The notes under the pieces are model-generated. The model was not told the DNA's origin, searched no databases, and worked only from the letters and a program-made list of their open reading frames with translations. This document shows positions 11,939 through 22,555 of a stretch of 64,000 nucleotides of DNA, piece by piece. The stretch comes from Xiphias gladius (Eukaryota > Chordata > Actinopteri > Istiophoriformes > Xiphiidae): positions 3,865,948 to 3,929,947 of the forward strand of contig NC_053403.1 in assembly GCF_016859285.1 (NCBI RefSeq), written 5' to 3'. The number at the start of each line of letters is the position of its first letter. The stretch's first letter is position 1. A program made the position numbers and the translations under genes.

Positions 11939-14900
11939 TTGTATGCCAGGTCAGAGCTAACTGTCATCTTGTGCCAGCTGCTCAAACCTCCGTCACCGCC
12001 TTGCTTACCCAACGTGCCGCTGATCATCATCAATTATTTACAAAAGCAGGTGCGGGCCTGAAAGGCCAACCTGGTAAATGTCAGAAAGGACAGAAAATAA
12101 ATGACAAGTGCGCTCATTACAACAAGGTCTGGCACCGCGGAAATGTGACATGAAAATTAATGGAGCCACCGACCAAACAGCCGCTCCGACTGTTAAAAGT
12201 CGGACGGAGTTTCGCCTCTCTACCTACTTGAACTGTCCCGGCAAGTCTTGAACTCCGTCCCAGTTTCGCGTGCAGCTCGCACTGCAAAAGTGATAAAATG
12301 AAGTATTCTCAAAGACGTCAGTGTGCATTAAGAATTGTCTTGATAAATCTTCAAAGTATTTTTTTCAGCATTTTTTGCCTTTGTTTGAGTCTCAACAGTA
12401 GCTGAAATGACAATAAGTGAAGGGGGGAGAGAGATTGGGAGAGTAACACGCATCAAGATCACTGGTCGGACTCGAACCAGGAAATGTTGCAGTACACGGT
12501 CAAGTTCACGCAAACATTTTATTATCTGTGCAAAATTTTGTTTGTTTATGAGGATGGACTCATCCACCAGTGTCCCAGCTCTGTACTCATAGGAAGCAGA
12601 ACGGGCTACAGACTCGTCTGAATGACAGATCAGACTTCACGAAAGAGAAAGCAAAATGTTTTTTAACAGATTTTTTGTTTGTTTGTTTGGTTTTGGTTTT
12701 TGCTCACTGCCTTTTGAGCGTTGCAGGTTGGGACCATTCTGCCCATTTAACAGCACACTCAAAAATCAAAGTTTAGTGTACATCCGAGTATACTTACCTC
12801 GATCGTGTTTTCCCCACACGAAAGCCACAACGATTGGTCCATGTAGTTGATCAACAGAGAAATTGTTGGCGACTGCGATTAATCGTTTAGGTCATTTTCA
12901 TTTTTAAGTAATTTTCCAGGCAAAAAAAGCCAAACATCCCCGACCTAAGATTCGCTACTTTTCTTTGTCTGAATGTCTTTAGGTTTGGACGGTTGGACGG
13001 AAAAATTTGATGACATTTACCACGAAAATGTGATGGGAATTCAGTTCCACAATTCGTCGGTTAATCGAGAAAATAAATGGGTTAGTTGGAGCCGCGGAAC
13101 ACACTACGTACTCAACACCAGCTCAGGGTGCACCGTGATGTCGGGACCCTGCTTTGCTCCCACAAGGGAAATGAAATGATTAAAATAAATTGCAGATGAT
13201 GGTGGGAGAGCTGTAGGAAAAGATAAAATAAATCATTCAAACAAAAAAATGTAACCTCCTTATGGTTAAATTTAACTGGCAGCAGTTTTCCAAAATCAGT
13301 ATAATGGACATCCATTGTCACGTCTTGTATCATTTTCTGTTAGTATAACACACTGAAGTGCAATTAATTATACATGTTTATTGGTACTATCCTTATATAA
13401 TAGTTAGTTTATTGTATACTAACTGTGAAAGGTCCCGTTTTTCTCCAGAGCGTGGGAGGAGGGATTTTTGACGTGCCTCTGACGCAGTGATCAGCGGTGG
13501 GTCATTTCACCTCAGGTGGCAAAGTAGCTTGTTTGGCCATAATTAGAAAACAGCTTCATCCTGACTTAAAAAAAAATCAACCAGGAAAAAGATTGTAAAG
13601 GGAACATTGGCTTGTTGTTTTTATATGTGGAGACATGTTGAGGTGACCTTTTTAAGTAGATGAGACAGGGAATTTGTGTGGTAAGATTGTGTGCGTGCGT
13701 GTGTGTATAAATGTTTTATATTCACCAGGGTCTCCCACCACCAAGGACCCATTACCGATATCATATTTTGAGTTACACACTGTTTCTAAAACATGATTAC
13801 ATACTTTAGTTTTTCATTTTCATCTCATACGTCTGTGCCCTAGAAGGTAGAAACGTCCAGAAACTGACGATCACACGAGTAGTTCTGTCACCTTTGCCTT
13901 CGAGGAGGGACTGTCCAAAAGAGTGTTTGTAGCAGTCCCCACTCGGGCAAGACTCTGCGTATTGCCCGCCGCTCTGTGACGGCCAACCTGTCACCTCTGG
14001 GGCGAGCGTGGCCTTTCCAAACAGCTGTCAACACTTTTGATTTCGGACGAGGTGGGACAGCATGTGACCCCCCCCCGGACAGAGAAAAGTAGCAGTGATT
14101 GAAAATTATGAGTTAGTGCAAGAACGGGAAATTGTGGCGAAGACATATCACAGAGCATCAGTGATTTGGAAGCGGTTGGGATTTCTAAAGCTGCACAACC
14201 AGGAGAGCGATGTCTGTTGCAACACATGCGGCGACCTGCGCCGACAAAGGCGTGAAACTCAACAAACCTTTTTCTCCATGTGAAAAGGTAACGTTACTGT
14301 TACCGTCACCGAGTAGACAGAAAAATAGTCTTGGGTCCCAGTCTAGTTCAAACCCCAGCAGCAGTCGCCGCTGTCTGCCTTTTCTGTGATAGGAACCAGA
14401 CCATTGGCTGTTTGTCACTTTATAAGTCACATTTTTCTATTTATTTTTATTATTACGTGGCACATAAAACTAAATACAGCTTCCAGTACCGGTGTGCGGT
14501 AGCCAATTTGTGCGAGATAGCATGTAGATCTTTTGTGTGGATGTTCATTTCAAAAAGCGTTGTTGCTGTTGCCTTGCTGAGGCGTAAATGTTAAAAACCA
14601 TGTTGGCTGTGATTCAGGTATAAGTGATAGTTTAGAACCATGACAAACTTTCATTTGATTTATTAAGGATTCAGTCCTAAACTGAACATACCCCCTGAGT
14701 TTCAAATTAAGAGTTACCCAAATTCTGTTGGAACCAATGGATCAAATTCTGATAACTCTGTGTGAAGAGCCACTTCAGGCAGAACACACTAGCAGCCCCT
14801 CGTCAACCACCCGGACGCAGCCTGAGAGCCATTAGGCCACTTCCGGACCAACATCCAGGACCACCACAGCAACCACAAGGCATCACTGATGAAAGGCCAC

Positions 14901-16585
14901 AGCGACCTCCCCAAACATCAGGAGAGTAGGTGGTAACCACTTTGCAAAGCCTTATCAACCACTAAGCTGCACACTATCAGCCAGGTAACACTCCAGAGAA
15001 GGTTTTGTCCGGACCGCACACTGAAATTTAGAACATTTAGCCATGTTTGATTTTGTTTTTATCTAATTATGTAAAATAAAAAAAAAAAAAAAATCAACCA
15101 GGAAAAAGATTGTAACGGGAACATTGGCTTGTTGTTTTTATATGTGGAGACATGTTGAGGTGACCTTTTTAAGTAGATGAGACAGGGAATTTGTGTGGTA
15201 AGATTGTGTGCGTGCGTGTGTGTGTAAATGTTTTATATTCACCAGGGTCTCCCACCACCAAGGACCCATTACCGATATCATATTTTGAGTTACACACTGT
15301 TTCTAAAACATGATTACATACTTTAGTTTTTCATTTTCATCTCATCGTCTGTGCCTAGAAGGTAGAAACGTCCAGAAACTGACGATCACACGAGTAGTTC
15401 TGTCACCTTTGCCTTTGAGGAGGGACTGTCCAAAAGAGTGTTTGTAGCAGTCCCCACTCGGGCAAGACTCTGCGTCTTGCCCGCCGCTCTGTGACGGCCA
15501 ACTTGTCACCTCTGGGGCGAGCGTGGCCTTTCCAAACAGCTGTCAACACTTTTGATTTCGGACGAGGTGGGACAGCATGTGACCCCCCCCCGGACAGAGA
15601 AAAGTAGCAGTGATTGAAAATGAGTTAGTTCAAGAACAGGAAATTGTGGCGAAGACATATCACAGAGCATCAGTGATTTGGAAGCGGTTGGGATTTCTAA
15701 AGCTGCACAACCAGGAGAGCGATGTCTGTTGCAACACATGCGGCGACCTGCGCCGACAAAGGCGTGAAACTCAACAAACCTTTTTCTCCATGTGAAAAGG
15801 TACCGTTACTGTTACCGTCACCGAGTAGACAGAAAGACAAAGTCTCGGGTCCCAGTCTAGTTCAAACCCCAGCAGCAGTCGCCGTTGTCTGCCTTTTCTG
15901 TGACAGGAACCAGACCACTGGCTGTTTGTCACTTTATAAGTCACATTTTTCTATTTATTTTTATTATTACGTGGCACATAAAACTAAATACAGCTTCCAG
16001 TACCGGTGTGCGGTAGCCAATTTGTGCGAGATAGCATGTAGATCTTTTGTGTGGATGTTCATTTCAAAAAGCGTTGTTGCTGTTGCCTTGCTGAGGCGTA
16101 AATGTTAAAAACCATGTTGGCTGTGATTCAGGTATAAGTGATAGTTTAGAACCATGACAAACTTTCATTTGATTTATTAAGGATTCAGTCCTAAACTGAA
16201 CATACCCCCTGAGTTTCAAATTAAGAGTTACCCAAATTCTATTGGAGCTAACGGATCAAATTCTGATAACTCTGTGTGAAGAGCCACTTCAGGCAGAACA
16301 CACTAGCAGCCCCTCGTCAACCACCCGGACGCAGCCTGAGAGCCATTAGGCCACTTCCGGACCAACATCCAGGACCACCACAGCAACCACAAGGCATCAC
16401 TGATGAAAGGCCACAGCGACCTCCCCAAACATCAGGAGAGTAGGTGGTAACCACTTTGCAAAGCCTTATCAACCACTAAGCTGCACACTATCAGCCAGGT
16501 AACACTCCAGAGAAGGTTTTGTCCGGACCGCACACTGAAATTTAGAACATTTAGCCATGTTTGATTTTGTTTTTATCTAATTATG

Positions 16586-16617
<32 letters not shown>

Positions 16618-18827
16618 TACTCTATCCATTACTAATTACTCTACAATGACTTGGCCAACTGCTGAGATCTTTGGCTTTCTAACTCCATTTCCGTCCTGTA
16701 TTGTTTTGGAATGAAACTCCCCACCAACTGGAGTTTCGCCTCATCGTCATTTCTCACTTCATCCCCCGCGGGCAGGTTCAAACTGTCCTGCGATGGACTG
16801 GACAGGACAGGACAGGACAGGACAGGACAGGACAGTGTTGGCGGCAGGGCCGAGCCCTCGCGCCTGAGTGGGAGGCCCGGAAGTTTTTCCTCACAGATGT
16901 TCAGTATCGAAACAAACTCTCTTCAGCAACATCCGACAGAACATGTTGGTATCAGCCTTCGAAAAACCCAGCCACGTGTCTGCCCATCACGTCTAATAAG
17001 ACACTCGACAGTAGAGTATTGTCACAGTGAAGGTCAGATTTCACTTTAATGTGCAGAAAAGGAGGAATTTTTTTTAAAATTTTTTTTTTAAAACCTTATC
17101 CACTTTCGTTCTTCAGAACTGAAGCAAGATGCGTTTTGCATTTTAGAGCCTCAGTTTTCAAGCAGCGTGGCAGCACAGCACTATTGTATGTTTTGCACTG
17201 TTTTCTACTGTGTAGACACATGTCCAAGAGACTGGGAGTCCTGGGGCTGTATTCACACATTGTTTTCCTCTTTTTAAATCCTATTTGTGTCTTTTTATAT
17301 ACTTGACTTGTGTGTTGGTGTTTTTTTATGCCTTTTATGTCTCATTTAAAGCACTTTAAATTGCCTTGTTGTTGGAAGGAGAGAGACTGCACAAATGAAC
17401 CTGCCTTTTTATTAGACGATACTGAAGCTTGTCTCACTCCCGTGAAGTCACTGTTTTATCACATTGTGTCGCAGCTTGTGTAAAATGAAGAATTGTCACG
17501 TGACCGATGACGTCCAAACATCACGTGTGCCTCAGAAATAATAAGAATAACTGAGATATATTTATAAAAAAAGAACAACAACCGTGAAGTTACAATGTAT
17601 GAGCCCACAGTGACACCGGGCCTAAACTGCACCAATAGGGTACCTTTAATATTTCAAATCAGCAGACACAGTCTGTATCGAGGCTTTTTGGACAATGCAT
17701 TTATTTGTTATTTTACTCTACCATCTACATTAAAAGCACAGCTTCTGAACAAAAGTCACAACAATATGCTTTTAAACGTTCATTATTATTATTTTATTAT
17801 TATTATTAATAATATAGTGTTTTTCAAAATATGCTGCGGCTTGGAGGCTCATGACCCACAGCAGCTGAGGGATTGTGAGCAGGTCTTTAGGAGTCCTTTG
17901 GGCTGCCTTTAACTTCCCTCAGACTTGAAAACTAGTTCTGCTGTTAAAATACTTTACTCTTGGAACAGAGATTTTAGCTCCGTATTATCAGGGGTTTCTC
18001 CTAAACCTTTATCTCTGGGATGTTTTGTGAATATAACCCCTGATTATTAGTGACTTAGTCAGCCCTCATTATGATGCCAGTATAATGACTTTATTTACTT
18101 TGTACACAGGACTACACAGATGCCCTGATCTCAAATTACTACGTAAGTATTCCCTGTATGGTTTCCCATTTTATTTATCTATATCTCTTGGTTTGGTTTT
18201 AAATGAACCTACTGATTGAAATACATTTTCACCAGACCTCATATTGCGTGTCATATGATCGAACTGTCCCCTGAATGTTTTCTGCTTTCCTGTGTTTCAC
18301 AGCTTTGGCCTCCGGTCCAGATCGCCAATTTCTACTTCATTCCACTACACCACAGGTAAACTTATTGTTTTATTAACATAAAAAATCCACAGCGATCACG
18401 TTTTAAAGTTTGTGTCCAGCGCAAAGAATGAGGATCTCAATTTGGTATATGCATAGCCTGAGAAGTATTGAAAGGTCTCGTATAAGCAGCTGGGAATTAT
18501 TTTAAATATGAAAGCCAGCTATAGACTTCAAATGTTGAGTTTTCTCGATACACGTTTGTTCCAAATCTGAAGTTAGTCCACACCTGGAAAGCCGCAACCT
18601 CCCAGTTTACTTAAACCATGTATCAATTGTGAAATACTGTTAAATTTCATGGGAACTAGAATTACAGTTGTCCCGTAAAAGCCTTAATCTCCCCTCAGTC
18701 AGACTCCCAGGTGAAACGCATCCCAAAATAAACAGGTCAGTTTCCTCCTGCTCGCAGGTTGGCTGTCGTCCAGGTCGTGGCTGTCGCCTGGAACTCCTAC
18801 CTGACCTGGAAGGCCAACAAGATGTGA
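2868..18827 (+). CDS. mpv17: Mpv17 mitochondrial inner membrane protein (7 coding exons, 177 aa)
   Basis: Coding exons join as 2868-2940, 6559-6674, 7847-7939, 10334-10429, 18110-18142, 18303-18355 and 18758-18827. They total 534 nt with matching phases at every junction and end in TGA. The product starts [20 protein letters not shown] and ends with the family signature around W166-NSYLTWK-173. It is a typical Mpv17/PMP22-family protein (human 176 aa) with four predicted hydrophobic membrane segments. Known role: an inner-mitochondrial-membrane channel-like protein needed for mitochondrial nucleotide pools and mtDNA maintenance. Loss causes hepatocerebral mtDNA depletion in people and loss of iridophores in the zebrafish 'transparent' mutant. 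The start is the only in-frame ATG just after an acceptor (CTTCATAG, ending 2859), so exon 1 is non-coding, as in mammals. Intron 4 (10430-18109) is swollen by repeats. No truncation or frameshift is seen. Confidence 0.97.
3343..3390 (+). repeat. Truncated 'GGGCTGCAAC' element
   Basis: CAGGGCTGCAACTAATGATT followed by ATCGATTAATGTGACC is the left end of the same dispersed family, cut short before the (GT)n tract. Confidence 0.45.
3430..3488. repeat. (GT)n microsatellite
   Basis: About 28 GT units in mpv17 intron 1, with one GTTT interruption, between a truncated interspersed repeat and a Tc1-like fossil. Confidence 0.95.
3489..4080 (+). mobile_element. Degraded Tc1/mariner-type transposon in mpv17 intron 1
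   Basis: From 3495, 'AGCACTATATTAGAAACACC' and the following ATTTATGCAGTTATCCAATC resemble a common teleost Tc1-like element end. The open frame 3692-4072 (126 aa) begins [20 protein letters not shown] and continues SHTTVCRVF. This is the helix-turn-helix DNA-binding part of a Tc1-type transposase (G-x-S-I-x-E-A-A-x-L-L-G-V-S-x-T-T-V). Downstream, [11 protein letters not shown] and similar pieces keep only a rough resemblance, and no intact DDE catalytic domain is visible, so the copy is dead. Its boundaries are approximate. Confidence 0.7.
6559..6674 (+). CDS. mpv17: mpv17 coding exon 2
   Basis: Acceptor CTGTCTCCCCCAG, donor GTAAGT. Encodes residues 25-63, including the conserved [19 protein letters not shown]. 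Confidence 0.97.
7160..7192. repeat. (GT)n microsatellite
   Basis: About 16 GT units in mpv17 intron 2, ending in GAGTGAGAGAG. Confidence 0.95.
7847..7939 (+). CDS. mpv17: mpv17 coding exon 3
   Basis: Acceptor CACATCAAAG, donor GTGAGA. Residues 64-94, beginning [20 protein letters not shown]; aligned to human [20 protein letters not shown]. Confidence 0.97.
8500..8935 (-). repeat. Diverged 'GGGCTGCAAC' element with an internal insertion
   Basis: Pieces typical of the family (AAGCAGCAAATATTTGCATT, CTGTTTTCTGACATTTTATA, AATAATCATTTCTTCC) lie in order but are separated by about 190 bp of unrelated sequence (8575-8765). An old copy broken by an insertion is the simplest reading. Confidence 0.45.
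10334..10429 (+). CDS. mpv17: mpv17 coding exon 4
   Basis: Acceptor GTCTTTATAG, donor GTAATT. Residues 95-126, starting [20 protein letters not shown]; the conserved FAPCFLG segment is clear. Confidence 0.97.
10530..10625. repeat. Old retrotransposon-like fragment
   Basis: CTGCTCCAGGGTGTGTCCTT then CACCAGTGCATG and GGAAGGGTTCCAG resemble a degraded teleost LINE tail whose usual form contains 'CCAGGGTGTACCC' and 'GGATAGGCTCCAG'. Recognised from memory only. Confidence 0.35.
11185..11245 (-). repeat. LINE-tail type fragment (CCATCCATTTTCTGC)
   Basis: TCCATTTATCCATCCATTTT followed by CTGCTGCTGATCCAGGTCC is the usual teleost LINE 3'-end motif (TCCATCCATTTTCTGCCGCTTATCC), mildly diverged. Confidence 0.5.
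11889..11938. repeat. (GT)n microsatellite
   Basis: About 25 perfect GT units in mpv17 intron 4. Confidence 0.95.
12855..13095. repeat. 'GGGCTGCAAC' element, diverged copy
   Basis: GACTGCGATTAATCGTTTAG, AGGTTTGGACGGTTGGACGG and GGTTAATCGAGAAAATAAAT are characteristic internal blocks of the family; the copy ends at GTTGGAGCCGC. Confidence 0.5.
14085..14300 (+). pseudogene. hAT-type BED zinc-finger remnant (unit 1)
   Basis: The frame from about 14095 reads [20 protein letters not shown] then [15 protein letters not shown]. This resembles the start of a BED finger (S-x-V-W-x-x-F-G-F ... V-x-C-x-x-C) found in hAT/ZBED transposases. The expected continuation (KGVKLNKPF) is in another frame, so the finger is frameshifted, and no transposase core follows. 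Confidence 0.5.
15600..15815 (+). pseudogene. hAT-type BED zinc-finger remnant (unit 2)
   Basis: Second copy of the BED-like remnant, in the duplicated unit. It keeps IWKRLGF and DVCCNTCG and has the same frame break, so the lesion predates the duplication. Confidence 0.5.
16595..16620. repeat. (AT)n tract closing the duplication
   Basis: A-run followed by about 12 AT units, directly after the second 1.5 kb unit. Confidence 0.9.
16799..16834 (+). repeat. (GGACA)n pentanucleotide repeat
   Basis: About seven perfect GGACA units after CCTGCGATGGACT, a phrase from a common teleost LINE tail (CCTGCGATGGACTGGCGACC). The pentamer seems to have expanded out of that tail. Confidence 0.9.
18110..18142 (+). 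CDS. mpv17: mpv17 coding exon 5 (33 nt)
   Basis: Acceptor TTGTACACAG, donor GTAAGT. Encodes [11 protein letters not shown], matching human DYPDALITNYY. Confidence 0.97.
18303..18355 (+). CDS. mpv17: mpv17 coding exon 6
   Basis: Acceptor TGTGTTTCACAG, donor GTAAAC. Encodes [17 protein letters not shown] plus two bases of an Arg codon completed by the next exon. Confidence 0.97.
18758..18827 (+). CDS. mpv17: mpv17 coding exon 7 (terminal)
   Basis: Acceptor CTCCTGCTCGCAG. Encodes [20 protein letters not shown] then KM and TGA. No canonical AATAAA was found shortly downstream. Confidence 0.97.
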
Positions 18828-18889
18828 AGGATGATCACAAGTCTGGCCTGTTTTGTTGCTGCTGCTGATGATGATGATGATTTTACAGG

Positions 18890-18894
<5 letters not shown>

Positions 18895-18926
<32 letters not shown>
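18895..18926. repeat. (GT)n microsatellite in the mpv17 3' UTR region
   Basis: About 15 GT units 70 bp after the mpv17 stop codon. Confidence 0.9.
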
Positions 18927-20087
18927 TGGTCGACCTTACCTTCGGCTACTTCAGTCTTCTGATTTCTCCCACGTGTAAAACTGTGACTGAATCTCACCGA
19001 TGAAGGTCGGGAGAAAGCGCTTGTCTACTCTGAGTGACAAATTCACACCCGAGAGTCAAACTTGCATTTGAAAGAAATTTGAAGAAATGTCTGTGAAAGT
19101 TTGTCATTTATGGAAATTGTATTTGTCACTGGTACCGCAGTGTAGCCACACACACACACACACACTCATACATAAACAACTACTGGTTGAAAGGAAACTT
19201 CTAATCCTTTAATCTATTGTTAATCACTTGAAGTAATTGTGTTAGAGGATCACTGGTAACATGTTAACGGTACCAATATTTGTTTAATGCTGAAGGAAAG
19301 TCTCCCCTTATCCGTCTCTTTTAATGGTTGACTTTCGGTTTGTCCAGGAACGTCTAATAACGTAGTGCAATTTACGTATTTTGTTTACCCACTTTCTCTG
19401 CCTCCAGAATCATCTGTGTACTTTTACTTTGGTTACTGTTTTCCTCCATTTCCCAAAATGCCTCTCTAGCATCCCTCAGGAAAGGGCAGGCCACAGTTTT
19501 TGGATTTCTGTTATGAATGTACATAAGGTGACCAGGCAACAACAACAACAACAATCTTTCCCCGAGTGATACCAAGTCTCAGGCCGCGTTCCGGTCGTAT
19601 CACATCCTAATTACGAGTTTCCGACACCTGAGGCAGCGTTCACGCCGGCATTCGAGCCTCTGTTACCCTCGGGAAACTCAGATTTTTCTGAACAGCTCGG
19701 ATAAATCGGATTTGACGCTTAGCATTACTGAAGTGCCTGAAAAACCCAGGAAGCGTGAACGCCTCGCGTCAGCCAAAGTCCATCATTCAGCGTAATTTCA
19801 AAACTGTGTTGGGCATAGTTTCACATTTCTAATCCACAGTGTTTTGACCCTCATTCGACCGACTCCGTGACCATTCACCCAACTCGAGTTGCTTTAATGA
19901 CTCGATCGCTTGTTACCATGGGAATCGCCTTCATTGCCGCCGTCCATCAGGTTGCAAGGCATTCTGGTCTTTGGAGGCTTCCGCGGGTGAAGTGCTTAGC
20001 ATAACCGGACAGTAAAAAGAAAAAAAAAAATCATGGCCGTGGACAGAAGCCCCTTGTTCTGTGATGCAGAAGTGGTGACAGCAAAAC

Positions 20088-20500
20088 CCGATGTTGAAGG
20101 AAAGAGTCCCAACATTTTTGGAAATAATTAATATTAGGCTACAGCCAGCAGCATGGGCTTAGCTTAGCATCAAGGCTGGAAACAGCTAGCCTGGCTCTGC
20201 CCAAAGAAGGCAACAAAATCTGCCTACGAACACCTTTTTAAAGGTCACTAATGAACACGCTACATCTTGTTTCATATGTTCAAAAGCTGTAAAGACAAAT
20301 AACTGTGGTTTTACAGGGAGTGGTGTGCCAGACCGGCTCTTGATCAGAAATGTTTAAAAAAAATAAAATGGGAACATTTCTCTGCCTAGAAATTGTCTGT
20401 AACCCCCGTTAAACCTTACCGGTCTTATCTAAACTGCTGGCAAGTGAGAAAATGCATTTCCCAAAATGTCGGAACTGCTCCTTCAACGCTCAGGGTTTTT
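20088..20500 (+). repeat. Dispersed repeat with 'GCTTAGCTTAGCA' core, copy 1
   Basis: The blocks GGGCTTAGCTTAGCATCAAG, GGCTGGAAACAGCTAGCCTG, CTACATCTTGTTTCATATG and GGTTTTACAGGGAGTGGTG occur in the same order as in the copy at 46845-47165. This is a familiar teleost interspersed repeat whose class I cannot name with confidence. Confidence 0.65.
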
Positions 20501-20675
20501 GAATCATCGTGTCAAGCTGCACTGTAGCTGCTCCAACCTCACCACCCAACAACAGAACAGGTCCAGGACTCTGTGGTGTCCCTGTTGAAGTGTGGCTGTT
20601 CCTTCATTGTCCGATGTACGCGTAAGCTTTATAACCTCAATGTGCACATTTTTAATAAAGACAATCTCTCGTGTG

Positions 20676-20679
<4 letters not shown>

Positions 20680-20708
<29 letters not shown>
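20680..20708. repeat. (GT)n microsatellite
   Basis: About 14 GT units. Confidence 0.9.
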
Positions 20709-20711
<3 letters not shown>

Positions 20712-21903
20712 GACTAATACATTTCCACATGAGTTGGTGTCAATGGCGTGTTTGACCTCGGTAACTTTTGGAGCCGACCTGGCTTTGGACGGGCGGGGTT
20801 TGTTTGGAGAGAGGTGCTGGGCTGGGCTGTCAACCAAATTAACTGCACACATTCCCCCACACACACATAAACACACACACAGAGAGACAGACCGGCAACG
20901 TCTGACGAATCCACTGAATCCATCCGCCTAATAGCCCCCCCCCCCCAGCTGGAGCTGCGTTCCTCAGTAAAGGCCAAGGTGATCAGGCGAGGATACACTC
21001 CATTGGCTCGTGAGCGCACTCACCTGCACACGAAGCGTGATGGAGCCGATGTCCGTGTTCAAAGCGTCCAGCCCCCCCCCGAGCTGTAGTCATGTCGGGG
21101 GGAAACCGGTCAGGCCATCGCTGGACACTAAATGCTGTATTTTTTTTAGTTTGCACTGAAAGAAACACAATGGTCTTGATTTGAAACAAGAGTCATTAAG
21201 TGTGTGGATGCACAGTAAGTGGTAGTTTCTCTTTGAAAGAGGTCGCTACCTGCATGTCAGTGGGAGCGTGTTTCCCTGAGTCCTCGACCTAAAGGGGAAC
21301 TGCAGTTCAGGGTGTCCCCGTGAAACTGAAGCAGTGAAATGATTTGCTGAATTTACTAGAGAAAAGCACAGATTAGCGACACGTGTGTGTGTGTGTGTCT
21401 GAGTGTGTGAGACGTGTCCGACCACTAGTTTCAGGCGCTCGAGCTGCAGCTTCGGCACCACGGACAGCTCCCGGCGTCGCCCACTCGTCCCCGACCCGAG
21501 TAAAACTTCTCTCTCTCTCTCTCTCTGATGAGCAACACGCTCCAGTCTCCAGGGCCGGAAGCAAAGCAAATGGAAGAACACACCCGTGATGGTGTAAGAG
21601 GAGGGCTGCAATACACGGCGGCGCGTTAGGCCCCATAGCCCGTCGTTGATCACCCCTCCAGGAACCCCTGGAGCCTTCTCAGGGAGTCCCCGACCTCAGA
21701 GACTGTGTCCTCCGTCTGTCCACCTGGGAGGTCCCTCATCCCCCTTCACGACCCGACTCGGATGGATGGATGGGAAATAAACCAGGGAAAAAAAAACGTT
21801 TATTTTCTGTCCATCGCAGCCCCCCCCCCCCCCCGACGGGGACAGTGTTGCCTTTGCGTCTCGACAGTTGTCCACTTTGCCAAGCCGGTCTCTGTGCTTG
21901 CAT

Positions 21904-21911
21904 TGACGTCA
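21904..21911. promoter_or_regulatory. uts1: Cyclic-AMP response element upstream of uts1
   Basis: A perfect palindromic CRE, TGACGTCA, lies 18 bp before a TATA box and about 145 bp before the exon 1 donor. CRH-family genes are known to respond to cAMP/CREB through such an element, so this is a likely control site. Function here is inferred. Confidence 0.7.
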
Positions 21912-21928
21912 AACGACTTGGCTGGACG

Positions 21929-21935
21929 TATAAAA
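21929..21935 (+). promoter_or_regulatory. uts1: TATA box of uts1
   Basis: TATAAAA in CpG-rich DNA. It places transcription start near 21960, giving a first exon of about 90 nt up to the donor at 22051. Confidence 0.7.
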
Positions 21936-21959
21936 CCCTCCGTCCTCTCCCCGTCGCCG

Positions 21960-22050
21960 CTCACAGGGAGTTTTTCATTCCGACTCGGCTCCGACCTGAA
22001 ATCTCAGCGGCCGTCCACCGAGTTCAGCCGCAGCATCCGGAGGGAATCCA
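21960..22050 (+). other. uts1: uts1 non-coding exon 1 (5' UTR)
   Basis: Predicted from the TATA box position (start approximate) and a strong donor, CCA|GTGAGT, at 22051. CRH-family genes usually have a non-coding first exon and the whole precursor in exon 2, which fits the acceptor TGGTTGCAG at 22552. Confidence 0.6.
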
Positions 22051-22555
22051 GTGAGTTGCCGCACTTTATTCACGTCTCGTTAAAATGTCTGCAAGTGCGA
22101 ACATGTGAGTTGAAGGGGGGCAATCCTCCTCCTCCTCCTCCTCATCTTAGGGCTTTTAGATGATAAATGTAGCCCGAATTCCTCTTGTTTCCAGATGTGG
22201 ATCGAATGAAACTGAGCTAGTACAGATGCCGCGGTTCGTTTTTGTGCTTTAGTTTTAATCTTCTCAGAAGTTCTCGTCTTTCCTGCAGCAAAGTCTCCTC
22301 AAGCTGAAGTTGCCCGTGTGATAAGAAAACAGGGAGTTTGGTTAAAAAACCACAGTTGTTAGGAAAATCTCATCACTCTCTTTATTTTTGACTGGGTTTA
22401 TTCCTGCATAATAGGAAAAGCATAACTTTACTACAGATATTTACATCAGTTTGAAAAGTGTTTCATGTCAGTTTGATGATCGTCCACTACATTTCACTGA
22501 TGATTGAAATGAACAGCCTGATTTTCATCTTAACGAATTCCGCTGGTTGCAGGAC

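Larger units (their letters stand above)
13577..16596. repeat. Recent 1.5 kb direct tandem duplication in mpv17 intron 4
   Basis: Two nearly identical units lie head to tail: about 13577-15090 and 15094-16596, with an offset of 1517 bp (CCAGGAAAAAGATTG at 13581 and 15098). Differences by eye are scattered substitutions and small indels, for example AAAATTATGAGTTAGTG versus AAAATGAGTTAGTTC. Each unit ends in TCTAATTATGTAAAA plus an A-run; the second runs into (AT)n. Each unit contains a hAT-like BED finger remnant and a proline-rich frame without a start. The high identity argues for a recent event. Confidence 0.92.
18828..21903. other. mpv17-uts1 intergenic region
   Basis: No coding exon is supported. 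It contains (GT)n tracts (18895, 20680), a (GA)n run near 21508, G/C homopolymers (20935, 21070, 21820) and a repeat at 20088-20500. Base composition rises towards the uts1 promoter, with CpG-rich sequence from about 21420. Confidence 0.6.
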
